NCBI RefSeq assembly: GCF_011742555.1
Contig: NZ_JAAQQR010000008.1
Span: forward strand, 113,295-177,294
Origin: Luteibacter jiangsuensis
Lineage (GTDB): Bacteria; Pseudomonadota; Gammaproteobacteria; Xanthomonadales; Rhodanobacteraceae
Direction of reading: 5' to 3'
DNA length: 64,000 nt
In this document: positions 20,399 to 29,380 of the stretch, piece after piece
Numbering within the stretch: position 1 is the first letter of the stretch
Layout: every line of letters starts with the position of its first letter
Translations under genes and position numbers: made by a program
Notes under the pieces: model-generated
Databases searched by the model: none
The model's input: the letters and a program-made list of their open reading frames with translations, nothing else
What the model was told of the DNA's origin: nothing

Positions 20399-21151
20399 AT
20401 GGAATCCGCCCTCGTCGCCGAATACCAGCGCCTCCAGCACGACCCAGCCGCCCGGCAGCCGCTGGCGTACATGCGGCTGCGCCGTGCCATCCGGAACGTC
20501 ATCGAGAATGGCGAGGTGCAGGTGGGCCACGCCCTGCCAAGCGAACGCGACCTAGCCAGGGCCCTCACCCTGTCCCGGGTCACCGTGCGCAAGGCCATCG
20601 GCGGCCTGGTGGAAGACGGGCTCCTTACCCAGCGGCACGGCGCCGGCACCTTCGTGTCCGAGCGCATCGTGAAACCGCTCTCCCGGATGACGAGCTTCAC
20701 GGAAGACCTGCGCGCCCGCGGCCTCAACCCGCGGTCGGAGTTCTTCGAGCGCGGCATCGGCGAGGTCACTCCCGAGGAAGCCATGGCGATGAACCTGTCG
20801 CCGGGCACCCAGGTGGTCCGCCTGCACCGGCTGCGCTATGCCGGCGACGAACCGCTGGCCATCGAGCGCAGCGCGGTGCCGCTGGATCTCCTGCCCGACC
20901 CGAGCCTCGTCGTGGACTCCCTCTACGAGGCCCTCGACAAGCTCGGCAACCGCCCCCTGCGCGCCTTGCAGCGCCTGCGCGCGGTGGTGCTGGGCCCCGC
21001 ACAGACGCGGCTGCTTCGCCTCGGCGCCGGCAGCGCCGGGCTCAACATCGAGCGGCGCAGCTTCCTCGACGATGGCCGCATCGTCGAATTCACCTGCTCC
21101 TGGTATCGCGGCGACATCTACGATTTCGTCGCGGAACTGCAGAGCGACTGA
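20399..21151 (+). CDS. nagQ: GntR-family regulator with UTRA domain, probable NagQ
   Basis: A 250-residue transcription factor. The winged helix is at about residues 20-90 (LPSERDLARALTLSRVTVRKAI, then LVEDGLLTQRHGAGTFV). A UTRA effector domain follows and ends FTCSWYRGDIYDFVAEL. HutC-subfamily proteins of this form sense phosphorylated amino sugars or related ligands. It lies 17 bp before nagB(II) in the same direction and is divergent from zwf. In Xanthomonas the equivalent GntR regulator of GlcNAc genes is called NagQ. ATG 20399 gives the normal family length; the frame is open to 20210, but the added residues cover the operator region. Confidence 0.87.
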   Translation: MESALVAEYQRLQHDPAARQPLAYMRLRRAIRNVIENGEVQVGHALPSERDLARALTLSRVTVRKAIGGLVEDGLLTQRHGAGTFVSERIVKPLSRMTSFTEDLRARGLNPRSEFFERGIGEVTPEEAMAMNLSPGTQVVRLHRLRYAGDEPLAIERSAVPLDLLPDPSLVVDSLYEALDKLGNRPLRALQRLRAVVLGPAQTRLLRLGAGSAGLNIERRSFLDDGRIVEFTCSWYRGDIYDFVAELQSD

Positions 21152-21168
21152 CGGCTCCGACTTTCGAC

Positions 21169-22203
21169 ATGACGAAACTTCCGCAAGACACCCTGATGTT
21201 CCGCGAAGCGCACGAGACCGCCGGGGTCGTGGAGCGGCAGCTTTCCGAAAACGAAGCCGTGGTCGGCGCACTCGCCGAGCGCCTGCGCGCGCATCCCCCG
21301 CGCATGGTGGTCACCTGCGCCCGCGGCAGTTCCGACCATGCCGCCATGTACGCGAAATACGTGTTCGAAACACAGCTGGGCGTGGTAACCGCATCGGCTT
21401 CGCCATCGGTCACCTCGATCTACCATGCGAAACAGGGCATGGACGGCGCGCTCTATATCGCGGTGTCGCAGTCGGGCAAGAGTCCCGACCTCGTCCGCAA
21501 CGCCGAAGCGGCGAAGCAGGCAGGTGCCTACGTAGTGGCGCTCGTGAACGTGGTGGACTCGCCGTTGGCCGCCTGCGCGGACGTCGTGGTGCCGCTGCAC
21601 GCGGGCCCCGAAAAGAGCGTGGCCGCCACCAAGAGTTATCTGGGTGCACTGGCCGCCATCCTCCACATCGCCGCGCGCTGGAGTGGCAATGCGGCCATCG
21701 GCGAGGCGCTTGCCGCGCTGCCCGGGCAATTGCGCGAAGGCTGGAATGCCGACTGGTCAGAACTCGTCGACGGTCTCACCGATGCCCACAACCTCTTTGT
21801 CGTCGGCCGCGGCTTCGGCTTCGCGGGGGCCCTGGAGGCAGCGCTGAAGTTCAAGGAAACCTCCGGGCTGCACGCCGAAGCCTTCAGCTCGGCCGAAGTG
21901 AAGCATGGCCCGATGGCACTCGTCGGCCCGGATTTCCCCGTGCTCTTCTTCGCGCAGGACGACGACACCCTGTCCGGCGTGCTCCAGGTCGCCGACGAAT
22001 TCCGCAAGCGCGACGCCAAGGTATGGGTCGCCGCGCCGGGCGCGACGGGCCCGGGCATGTTGCCGCTCGTCGCCTCCGCGCCGATCAGCGCACCGCTTCT
22101 CACCGTGCAGAGCTTCTATCGCGCGGCGGCGGCGCTGGCTTTGAAGCGCGGTTTCGATCCCGACGTTCCGCCTCACCTGAACAAGGTGACGGAGACGGTG
22201 TAG
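21169..22203 (+). CDS. nagB-II: SIS-domain glucosamine-6-phosphate deaminase (NagB-II type)
   Basis: Predicted to convert glucosamine-6-P to fructose-6-P and ammonia. The 344-residue protein has two SIS (sugar isomerase) domains like the isomerase half of GlmS: TCARGSSDHAAMYAKYVFE near 45-63, SQSGKSPDLVRNAEAA, EKSVAATKSYLG, and SSAEVKHGPMALV. It lacks the glutaminase domain, so it is not GlmS. NagB-II enzymes replace classical NagB in Shewanella and Xanthomonas GlcNAc loci. It lies between nagQ and nagA, matching the pathway order. Its TAG stop (22201-22203) coincides with the first bases of a repeat element that separates it from nagA. AgaS-like galactosamine-6-P deaminase is the alternative. 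Confidence 0.88.
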   Translation: MTKLPQDTLMFREAHETAGVVERQLSENEAVVGALAERLRAHPPRMVVTCARGSSDHAAMYAKYVFETQLGVVTASASPSVTSIYHAKQGMDGALYIAVSQSGKSPDLVRNAEAAKQAGAYVVALVNVVDSPLAACADVVVPLHAGPEKSVAATKSYLGALAAILHIAARWSGNAAIGEALAALPGQLREGWNADWSELVDGLTDAHNLFVVGRGFGFAGALEAALKFKETSGLHAEAFSSAEVKHGPMALVGPDFPVLFFAQDDDTLSGVLQVADEFRKRDAKVWVAAPGATGPGMLPLVASAPISAPLLTVQSFYRAAAALALKRGFDPDVPPHLNKVTETV

Positions 22204-22302
22204 GAGCGCGCCCTGCGCGCGACGCCGTCAGCGAAAGACCCGGAGCTGGCGCGCCAGGTTTCGAATTGAGGCCAAAGGGGTCGCGCGCAAGGCGCGCTCC
22301 TG
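22201..22302. repeat. REPIN-like repeat, family B copy 2
   Basis: Begins TAGGAGCGCGCCCTGCGCGC and ends GGCGCGCTCCT, with the family's inner GGAGCTGGCGCGCCAG segment. It starts exactly at the nagB-II stop codon and sits inside the nagQ-nagB-nagA set, 34 bp before nagA, where a stable hairpin could alter transcript stability. Confidence 0.8.
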
Positions 22303-22336
22303 CGGCAGAACGGAATAAACAGAGGAATACCCCACC

Positions 22337-23482
22337 ATGACCATCGCCCTCGTCAACGGCCGCGTACTCACCGACAACGGATTCCAGGGCGGTTTCGCCG
22401 TGCTTGTCGACGACGGCACGATCTCCGGTCTCGCCTTGCCCTCCGATCCCCGCGTTCGCGCCGCGCAACGCCACGACCTCGGCGGCCGCACGCTCCTTCC
22501 CGGCTTCATCGACTGCCAGGTCAACGGTGGCGGCGGCGTGCTTTTCAACGACGCACCGACGGTCGACACGATTCGCCGCATCGGCGAGGCCCATGCGAAG
22601 TTCGGCACCACGGGCTTCCTGCCCACGCTGATCAGTGACGACGCCGATGTCATGGCGAAAGCCATCGATGCGGTGAATGCCGCGGTGGAACAGGGCGTCC
22701 CGGGCGTGCTCGGTATCCATCTCGAAGGACCGTTCATCGCACCGGAGCGCAAGGGCGTGCACGATCCGGCGAAGTTCCGCATCGCCGGCGCGGACGACAT
22801 CGCGATGGTGGCGCGCCGCCACGGTGGCGTCACGCTGCTCACACTCGCCCCTGAGCGCACGTCGCCGGAAGTGCTGGCACAACTCGTTTCCAACGGCGTG
22901 ATCGTAGCCGCCGGCCACACGGCTGCGGATTACGACACCACGCGCAACGCGCTCGCCCACGGCGTGCGCGGCTTCACCCACCTCTTCAATGCGATGACTC
23001 CCTTCACCAGCCGCGAGCCGGGCGTGGTCGGCGCCGCGCTGGAAGACGCCGGCAGCTGGTGCGGCCTGATCGTCGACGGTCACCACGTGCACCCCGCATC
23101 GCTGCGCGTCGCCATTGCCGCGAAGGCACGCGAACGCATGATGCTCGTCACCGACGCCATGCCGCCGGTGGGTTCGGACAATCCCAGCTTCGTGCTCAAG
23201 GGCGAAACCATCACGGTGCACGACGGCGCCGTGCGCACGGCCGACGGCACCATCGCGGGTTCCGCGCTCGACATGGCCAGCGCCGTGCGCAACACCGTGC
23301 ACATGGTGGGCGTGCCGTACGACGAAGCAGCACGCATGGCATCGACCTATCCGGCCGCCTTCCTCGGCCTGGGCGCCACCCACGGCCACATCGCTGCCGG
23401 CTATCGCGCCGACTTCGTCGTGATGGACGACACTCAGCACGTGGTGGAAACCTGGATCGGCGGCACGAAAGTTTTTGGCTGA
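22337..23482 (+). CDS. nagA: N-acetylglucosamine-6-phosphate deacetylase
   Basis: Removes the acetyl group from GlcNAc-6-P, giving glucosamine-6-P for the deaminase encoded just upstream. The 381-residue amidohydrolase has the family residues: Q61 in PGFIDCQVNG, metal ligand E130 (HLEGPF), H194 (AAGHTAA), H215 (THLFNAM) and catalytic D273 (VTDAMPP), closely matching E. coli spacing. It lies 133 bp after nagB-II, separated by a family B repeat, with an AGAGGA-type site about nine bases before ATG 22337. The pathway is completed by the Glk-family kinase at 10551. Confidence 0.96.
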   Translation: MTIALVNGRVLTDNGFQGGFAVLVDDGTISGLALPSDPRVRAAQRHDLGGRTLLPGFIDCQVNGGGGVLFNDAPTVDTIRRIGEAHAKFGTTGFLPTLISDDADVMAKAIDAVNAAVEQGVPGVLGIHLEGPFIAPERKGVHDPAKFRIAGADDIAMVARRHGGVTLLTLAPERTSPEVLAQLVSNGVIVAAGHTAADYDTTRNALAHGVRGFTHLFNAMTPFTSREPGVVGAALEDAGSWCGLIVDGHHVHPASLRVAIAAKARERMMLVTDAMPPVGSDNPSFVLKGETITVHDGAVRTADGTIAGSALDMASAVRNTVHMVGVPYDEAARMASTYPAAFLGLGATHGHIAAGYRADFVVMDDTQHVVETWIGGTKVFG

Positions 23483-23514
23483 TCGCACCTCCCAGCGGGA
23501 GGCGACTCCAAGAT

Positions 23515-23590
23515 ACAAGGAGCCGCTATAGCGGCGAGGCACGTGCGACCGCATCGCCGGATTGCCTCGCCGCCGTGGCGGCACCTACAA
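23515..23590. repeat. Third REP-like inverted repeat
   Basis: Left arm ACAAGGAGCCGCTATAGCGG, then CGAGGCA; right arm TGCCTCGCCGCCGTGGCGGC. Same head-plus-hairpin design as families A and B but a different sequence. It sits between the convergent nagA and TonB-receptor genes. A shorter relative (AGGAGCGGGCCGCCATGGCG) occurs at 32582-32601. Confidence 0.65.
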
Positions 23591-23633
23591 CACGCCCACG
23601 CGGCCGCTAGAAGTACGACGGCAGGCACGACAT

Positions 23634-23660
23634 AAAAAAGGCCGGCGCTCCGCGCCGGCC
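23634..23660 (-). terminator. Rho-independent terminator of the Oar-like receptor gene
   Basis: On the minus strand GGCCGGCGC-GGA-GCGCCGGCC forms a 9-bp GC stem (23660-23640) followed directly by six T residues (23639-23634). It lies 65 bp past the receptor stop codon. The plus-strand nagA transcript would meet the same hairpin without a T-tract. Confidence 0.9.
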
Positions 23661-23724
23661 AGTTCCAGGGAGATCTCGTCGCGCACCCGGGTGCTTTGCC
23701 CGGGTGCGCGCTGGTTCTCGCCGA

Positions 23725-26700
23725 TTAGAGCGAGAAGTCGTAACGCACGCCGAAGCGGAAGTAACGCGGGTTCTGGAACGCGATCGGACGTTCGTAGTTG
23801 ATGCTCTGCACCGGCACGCCGTTACGGATCGCACCCGTCTCACCCACGTCGACCTGCGCCACCGTGCGCTGCTTGCCGGCGAGGTTGAAGACCGTGGCGG
23901 TGAAGGCCAGCGGCTGCTTCTCGCCCGCCCACATCGGACGGTACTCGGCGTTCAGGTCGAGGTTCCAGGTGTACGGCAGGCGACCCTTCGAACCACGCGG
24001 CGACGGCTGCAGGCCGCACTCGAAGTACGAGGCACCGTAGTCGATCGCGTCGACCGGGTCGACACCGATGCAGTTCTTCGGACGACCGGTGGCAACGGCC
24101 ACGTTGGCGCCGATCAGCCATTCCGGCGAAGCCTGCCAGTAACCGTACGCCTTCAGCTGGTGCGTGCGGTCGTTCGGCAGCGGGCCGTTCGTGTATTGCA
24201 TGATTTCCGGGGCGTCCCAGTCCTGGGTCACCGACGGATCGAGCTGGCCGATATCCGATTTCAGCTGGCCTTCCGAGTTACCGTAGCTGCGCGAGAACGT
24301 GTAATCGACGCGGCCGTACCAGCTGTCCGCGAAGTGATGCTCGAGGTAGAGGTCCAGCGAGTAGTAGCTGCGCTTCAGGTCCGGGAAAGGCACGTTGCCC
24401 GGCGGGGGCGAGGTGAAGTCGTCCTTGGTCAGCTTGAACGGCACGTACTGGCCGCCGCCCACGTCCACGAGGAACGTGTTCGACTTGCCCGGATTGAACA
24501 GGTAACAACCCGGCAGCGACGCATTGGTGATGTCGATGCCGTTGCGTTCCGCATAAGCTTCGAACGGACGCGAATCGCAGAAGTCGTCGATCGAGCTCTT
24601 CAGCTTGCGGTACGTGGCCTTGGCGCCGAAGCTCCAGTTCTCGTTGATGGCCTTGTCGAAGCCCAGGATGTATTCGTCCTGGTAGTAGGCCTTGATGTCC
24701 TTCGCAGCGACCGTCTTCGGATCGAGCGGGGTACCGTCTTCGCCATTGAGGTAGCGACGGCTGCCCAGCTGGGCGATACCGGTGGGTTCGCCGTTCGGGC
24801 CGACGCCGGTGTACGAGTAGTACTCGCTGTAGTACGTGGAAGCCGAGGCACCGCGGATGGCCACGTTCGACGGGATGGCGAGGTGGTAACGGCCCGCGTT
24901 CGCGTAGACCTTGAACGTGGAATCGCCGAACACATCCCAGGTGGCACCGAGACGCGGGGCCAGCTGATGACGCTGCTTCACGTAGGTGGCGCCGTCGCCG
25001 TTGATGTTCTTGAACTGCTCGTTGCGCAGGCCGAGATACACCATCCAGCGATCGGTGACCTGCCAGTGGTCTTCGATGTACTGCGCTTCCTGCTCGGTCT
25101 TCACGCCTGCGCCGGTCTTGAACAGGCGCTTCTCGACGAAGTAGTCGGCGCCCGGGGGCGGCACGATGTCCGGACGGTTCGGCACCTCACCGGCGTCCTG
25201 GTAAACCCAGCGGTAGCCGCCTTCGTAGACGTTACCGGCGTAGGATTCGAGGGTCTGGTTGTCCACACCCACGCGCAGGTCGTGGTCGCCGATGCGGTAT
25301 TCGACGTCGAGGCGATAGCCGTGCGTCTTGTCCTTGGCGCCGTCGCCGAGGACGGTACCGTTCACCAGGCCGCAACCCACGATGGGCGTGCTGACCGAGC
25401 GGTTGTCGGTGATCCAGGGGCAGTTCGGATTCGACGCGTAGGCGAGGTTGCGCTCGTGCACCGTCTTGCTGTGGCCGTACAGCGCGTTGACCGTCAGGTC
25501 GTCGGTGATGTAGCCGGTGTACTTGGCGATGTACACGTCGCCGCCAGGTGCCGAACCCGGGCCCGCGTCGAAGTTCTTGAGGTTGTCGGTGCCGATGTAT
25601 CCAGCGCGCGAGTGCGTGGTGTAGTTGTACTTGTACACGCTGCGCTCGGTGTTGGTCTTGTCGCCGAGGCCGGTAAGTTCGAGCAGGTGGTTGTCGGTGA
25701 TGTTCCAGTCGATCTTGGCCATCCACTTGGTGGCCTTCTGCTCCTGGTACGTCTTCTGCGGCGCGGTGACGACGCTGGTGTTCCGGCTGTTGGAACGGGT
25801 GAAGTCACCCGCGGCGAACAGGAACAGCTTGTCCTGGATCAGCGGACCGCTGATGTAGCCGGTGTACTGCGTGTCGGTGCTCTTGTTGTCCGACCGCTCC
25901 TGGTACAGCGTGCCGTTCTTGCGATAGATGTTGCGCGGATTCTGGCGCAGACCGGCCGGCTGGAAATACATGCCGACGCCACCCTTCCAGGTGTTGCCGC
26001 CGCGCTTGGTCACGATGTTGATCACACCGCCGGTCGAACGGCCGTATTCCGCGCCGTAGCCGCCGGTGAAGATCTGCTGCTGGTCGATGGCGTCGTACGG
26101 CAGGCTGGTGAAGCCCAGGCCGGTGAGCGCGTTGGTGACCGCGTAGCCGTTGATGTAGTACTGGTTCTCGGAAGCGGACGAACCGCCGAACGAGGCCACG
26201 TTGCCGTAGCGGCTGTCGCCGGAGATGACGCCCGGCGCGAGCAGCGCGGCGGCGGTCACGTCGCGGGCGAGCGGCAGCTTCTGCAGCTGTTCGGAAGTGA
26301 GCACCGTGCGCGAGTCGACCTGCGACACGTCGATCGCGGGCAGCACGTTGCCGGTGACCTGCACGCCTTCGAGATTCTGCGCCTCCGCGCTTGTGGCGCT
26401 GGCGGCGCCCGCGAACGAGACGTCGACGCCGCCGCCCAGGGTCACCTGAACGTTGTCGCGGGTCTCGACGATCTGGCCACCGCGCTCGACGGAAACCTTG
26501 TAGCGACCGACCGGCATGGAGCTGGCGCGGTAACGACCATCGGCATCGACACCGACATCGCGGGTGAGGCCGGTGTCGAGGTTCTGCAGGTGCACCACGA
26601 CGCCTTCGGGTTGCGCCACACGGCCGAACACGACACCGGAAGCATTGGACTGGGCGAGCACGGCGCCGCTGGCGAAGCACAGGGCCAGGGCGGTGCACAA

Positions 26701-26742
26701 AGTGGAGCGGCGGATGACGCCGTTGCGGGTGGAACGTTGCAT
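23725..26742 (-). CDS. Oar-like TonB-dependent receptor with carboxypeptidase-regulatory-like N-terminal domain
   Basis: A 1005-residue outer-membrane protein. Signal peptide to about VLAQS, then a transthyretin-like CarboxypepD_reg domain (SGVVFGRVAQPEGVVVHLQN...GRYRASSMPVGRYKV). A TonB-box-like LEGVQVTG and plug (LTSEQLQKLPLARDVTAAALLAPGV) follow, then a large barrel ending ...FRFGVRYDFSL. Receptors of this Oar type are thought to import peptides or large glycans; the ligand is unknown. It is convergent with nagA, so membership in the GlcNAc regulon is unproven, and I saw no NagR-like palindrome upstream. ATG 26742 follows GGGGAG at normal spacing; upstream open frame is ignored. Confidence 0.85.
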   Translation of the reverse strand: MQRSTRNGVIRRSTLCTALALCFASGAVLAQSNASGVVFGRVAQPEGVVVHLQNLDTGLTRDVGVDADGRYRASSMPVGRYKVSVERGGQIVETRDNVQVTLGGGVDVSFAGAASATSAEAQNLEGVQVTGNVLPAIDVSQVDSRTVLTSEQLQKLPLARDVTAAALLAPGVISGDSRYGNVASFGGSSASENQYYINGYAVTNALTGLGFTSLPYDAIDQQQIFTGGYGAEYGRSTGGVINIVTKRGGNTWKGGVGMYFQPAGLRQNPRNIYRKNGTLYQERSDNKSTDTQYTGYISGPLIQDKLFLFAAGDFTRSNSRNTSVVTAPQKTYQEQKATKWMAKIDWNITDNHLLELTGLGDKTNTERSVYKYNYTTHSRAGYIGTDNLKNFDAGPGSAPGGDVYIAKYTGYITDDLTVNALYGHSKTVHERNLAYASNPNCPWITDNRSVSTPIVGCGLVNGTVLGDGAKDKTHGYRLDVEYRIGDHDLRVGVDNQTLESYAGNVYEGGYRWVYQDAGEVPNRPDIVPPPGADYFVEKRLFKTGAGVKTEQEAQYIEDHWQVTDRWMVYLGLRNEQFKNINGDGATYVKQRHQLAPRLGATWDVFGDSTFKVYANAGRYHLAIPSNVAIRGASASTYYSEYYSYTGVGPNGEPTGIAQLGSRRYLNGEDGTPLDPKTVAAKDIKAYYQDEYILGFDKAINENWSFGAKATYRKLKSSIDDFCDSRPFEAYAERNGIDITNASLPGCYLFNPGKSNTFLVDVGGGQYVPFKLTKDDFTSPPPGNVPFPDLKRSYYSLDLYLEHHFADSWYGRVDYTFSRSYGNSEGQLKSDIGQLDPSVTQDWDAPEIMQYTNGPLPNDRTHQLKAYGYWQASPEWLIGANVAVATGRPKNCIGVDPVDAIDYGASYFECGLQPSPRGSKGRLPYTWNLDLNAEYRPMWAGEKQPLAFTATVFNLAGKQRTVAQVDVGETGAIRNGVPVQSINYERPIAFQNPRYFRFGVRYDFSL

Positions 26743-26914
26743 GTGTTTGTCTCCCCAAAATAAACAGCAAGGAAGTCCGACACCACGATGGCAATCCGGA
26801 CCTCTGTTCTCGATAGCCGCCTTCGCGTCCGCTCCACCATCCTCCCCAGGATGTGTGGGATACCGACGCGCCCCCGTGGCGAAAGAACATGCCCCAAGCG
26901 GCAATCTCTTACGC

Positions 26915-26943
26915 TTGTAATCGAATTATTTCGCGGTCGTCAA
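26915..26943 (-). promoter_or_regulatory. Weak candidate promoter for the Oar-like receptor gene
   Basis: On the minus strand TTGACG (26943-26938) and TTACAA (26920-26915) are 17 bp apart. The -10 match is poor. If used, the mRNA leader would be ~165 nt. The rest of 26743-27008 shows no gene or strong structure. Confidence 0.3.
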
Positions 26944-27008
26944 GAGTCCGTTAAGGTTTCAAATGAAATTTCGTGACAGGTGAGTGACTTGCGCAGTACC
27001 ATCCGGCA

Positions 27009-27222
27009 CGTTCGGGTGGCTCTTGGACCTTCGTCCGAGGGCTTAAACGGGAAGCCGGTACGCCCCATCCGGGGTAAAACCGGCACTGCCCCCGCAACGG
27101 TATGCGGCATCGGGGAGGCGCTTCGCGTTTTCCTGCGGCACCGGTAGCAGAGCCACTGCGCAAGCGGGAAGGCACCGGCGCCGGCCATCGTCGATGGCTG
27201 TCGCGAGTCCGGAGACCGGCCC
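27009..27222 (+). ncRNA. Cobalamin riboswitch upstream of btuB
   Basis: The conserved parts appear in order: AAACGGGAAGCCGGT (27045-27059), CACTGCCCCCGCAACGGTA (about 27083-27101), GCAGAGCCACTGCG (about 27147-27160), GGGAAGGC, and the B12 box GAGTCCGGAGACCGGCCC (27205-27222). This is the adenosylcobalamin-type aptamer. Outer boundaries are approximate. It precedes the vitamin B12 receptor gene, so cobalamin binding should lower btuB expression. Confidence 0.93.
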
Positions 27223-27228
27223 GATGAG

Positions 27229-27301
27229 CGCCCGCCTTTTGGCGGGCGTCCCTGTTTCGGTCGATTCGCGGAGGGCGGATCCGGACAGCTTCCGGGTCCG
27301 C
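27229..27301 (+). promoter_or_regulatory. Two leader hairpins after the riboswitch (possible expression platform)
   Basis: CGCCCGCC-TTTT-GGCGGGCG (27229-27248) is a perfect 8-bp hairpin followed by a weak GTCCCTGTTT tract. GCGGATCCGG...CCGGGTCCGC (27275-27301) can form a 10-bp stem with one G-U pair. Either could be the switching element, as a terminator-like hairpin or as control of ribosome access. The 154-nt leader otherwise ends in the GAAGGAAAG ribosome binding site. Confidence 0.5.
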
Positions 27302-27376
27302 TCCCGTTCGCCGTTCGTCTTCGTCCCTCGCCCGGCCCCTGCTCCAGGCCGCACCGGCGGCGAAGGAAAGAACGAC

Positions 27377-29266
27377 GTGCTGAAGAAGACCCTGCTCGCG
27401 GCGGCCCTGCTGTCGACGACCGCCCTTGCCCATGCCGCCGACGGCCCCGACCGGCTCGACCCCGTGGTGGTCACGGCCAGCCGCTTCGCGACGCCGCTGG
27501 ACCAGGTGCTCGCGCCGGTTACGGTGATCACCCGGGCGGATATCGAACGCCTGCAGCCCGTGAGCGTCCAGGACCTGCTCGCCGGCCTTCCCGGCGTGGC
27601 CCTTTCCAACACGGGCGGTATCGGACAGCAGACCTCGCTCTTCATGCGCGGCACGAACTCCTCGCACACCCTCGTGCTGGTCGACGGCGTGCGCGTGGGC
27701 ACGGTGGGCGCCGGCCTACCGGCATACGAGCAGCTGCCCGTGGAGCAGATCGACCGCGTCGAGGTCGTGCGCGGCCCGCGTTCCGCGCTGTACGGCTCGG
27801 ACGCCATCGGCGGCGTCATCCAGATATTCACCCGGCATGGCGAGGCAGGCCAGGCACCGGCGCCGACCCTGGCGGTGACCGGCGGCAGCCACGGCTACAC
27901 GGCCGGTCAGGTGGGGCTGTCGGGCGGCACCGCGCACGGCTGGTACAACGCGAGCCTCGGCGGCCAGTACACGTCGGGCATCAATGCCTGCCGCCTCGGC
28001 GCGGCGGAGGCGTTCGCGGGCTGCTTCACCGACGAGCCCGACCACGACGCCTATCGCACCTATAACGGCGCCCTCTCAGGTGGCTACCGCTGGGACGACG
28101 GCACGGAACTCACCGGCAGCTGGCTGCGCAGCAAGGGCGACATCGAATACGACGGCGATTTCCAGAACCTCACCCGGCGGTCGCAACAGGTGGCAGGCGC
28201 CAGGCTGGCTTTCGACGCGCTGGCCAACTGGCGGATATCGCTCGCCGTGGGCCAGAACCAGGACCGGGCCGACAACTACCTCAACGGCGCGGACAAGACG
28301 GTGGACTTCGTCCACTACGGCGTCGACAAGGCGCGTGTGGGCTACCTCTACTCCAAGCGCAACCAGGCCTCCTGGCAGAACGACATCGCCCTATCGAACA
28401 ACCAGACGCTGACGGCGGGCGTGGATTTCCAGCAGGAGAAACTGAAGAGCGATACGGCCTACCTCGCCGATTCCCGTAACAACACGGGTGTGTTCGCCCT
28501 GTACCGTGGCGTGTTCGGCCCGCACGAACTGGAACTCTCGGCCCGCCACGATCACAACACCCAGTTCGGCAACCACACCACCGGCTCCGCCGCCTACGGA
28601 TTCCGTTTCGACAACGGCATGAGGGTCACCGCCTCGTACGGCACGGCGTTCCACGCGCCCACGTTCAACGACGAGTTCTATCCCTACGGAGCGCCGGTGA
28701 ACCTCTCGCCCGAGACGTCGCGCACGGCGGAAATCGGCCTCGCCGCGCGCCCGGGTGTCTGGAACTGGGCCGTGAACGCCTATAGCACGCAGGTGGACGA
28801 CCTCATCGGCTTCGACGCCAACTTCCTCCCCATCAACGTGAGCAAGGCACGCATCCGTGGCCTAGAAGGCCAGGTGGGCGCCGACGTGGACGGATGGCAC
28901 CTGCGCGGCTACCTCACCTTCCAGCAGCCGGAGAACCGGGACGGTGGCGACCAGAAGAACAATCTGCTCGCCCGACGCCCCCGTCGCATGGCGCGCGCCG
29001 ACATCGACAAGGACCTGGGCGCGATCACCGTCGGCGGCTCGATCAACGCCGCCGGATACAGCTACGACGACGCGGCCAATACGCGCCGGCTCGGGGGCTA
29101 CGCCACGGCGGACCTCCGTGCCACCTGGCACGTGGATGCCGACTGGAGCGTGCAGGGTCGTGTCGCCAACGTGGCGGACAAGCGCTACGAGACGGCCGCC
29201 TGGTACAACCAGCTCGGTCGCACCTACTACCTGACGCTGCGCTATTCGCCCGCCGGCAAGCCCTGA
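27377..29266 (+). CDS. btuB: TonB-dependent vitamin B12 receptor BtuB
   Basis: Outer-membrane importer of cobalamin, 629 residues (E. coli BtuB 614). The frame begins GTG 27377 six bases after GAAGGAAAG, giving a signal peptide ending ALAHA-ADG. The TonB box DPVVVTASR, the plug (SVQDLLAGLPGV, FMRGTNSSHTLVLVDGVRVG, RVEVVRGPRSALYGSDAIGGVIQIFTR) and a barrel ending TYYLTLRYSPAGKP follow. The cobalamin riboswitch in its leader confirms the substrate class. No btuCDF or B12 biosynthesis genes lie nearby in the window. Confidence 0.95.
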   Translation: MLKKTLLAAALLSTTALAHAADGPDRLDPVVVTASRFATPLDQVLAPVTVITRADIERLQPVSVQDLLAGLPGVALSNTGGIGQQTSLFMRGTNSSHTLVLVDGVRVGTVGAGLPAYEQLPVEQIDRVEVVRGPRSALYGSDAIGGVIQIFTRHGEAGQAPAPTLAVTGGSHGYTAGQVGLSGGTAHGWYNASLGGQYTSGINACRLGAAEAFAGCFTDEPDHDAYRTYNGALSGGYRWDDGTELTGSWLRSKGDIEYDGDFQNLTRRSQQVAGARLAFDALANWRISLAVGQNQDRADNYLNGADKTVDFVHYGVDKARVGYLYSKRNQASWQNDIALSNNQTLTAGVDFQQEKLKSDTAYLADSRNNTGVFALYRGVFGPHELELSARHDHNTQFGNHTTGSAAYGFRFDNGMRVTASYGTAFHAPTFNDEFYPYGAPVNLSPETSRTAEIGLAARPGVWNWAVNAYSTQVDDLIGFDANFLPINVSKARIRGLEGQVGADVDGWHLRGYLTFQQPENRDGGDQKNNLLARRPRRMARADIDKDLGAITVGGSINAAGYSYDDAANTRRLGGYATADLRATWHVDADWSVQGRVANVADKRYETAAWYNQLGRTYYLTLRYSPAGKP

Positions 29267-29380
29267 TGGTGGGCACCATGCCTTCCGGCAGGGGCCCCAC
29301 TAAAGGCACACGCGACGAATCGGCCGGGACGTCATAAAGTTCGCGGGCGCGGGGAGTGGTCCCGCGACACAGGAAGTGCC

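Noticed and set aside
23704..26763. A 1019-codon open frame on the + strand opposite the Oar-like receptor gene
   Set aside because: Full antisense shadow of a gene with signal peptide, plug and barrel; low-complexity Val/Arg/Ala translation.
26957..26968. Palindrome TTTCA-AA-TGAAA between the Oar-like receptor gene and the riboswitch
   Set aside because: Only five-base arms and no second copy found, so it is not reported as an operator.
29334..29371. Hairpin TCGCGGG...CCCGCGA in the RND gene leader
   Set aside because: Seven-base GC arms with a long loop and no T-tract; expected by chance in such GC-rich DNA.
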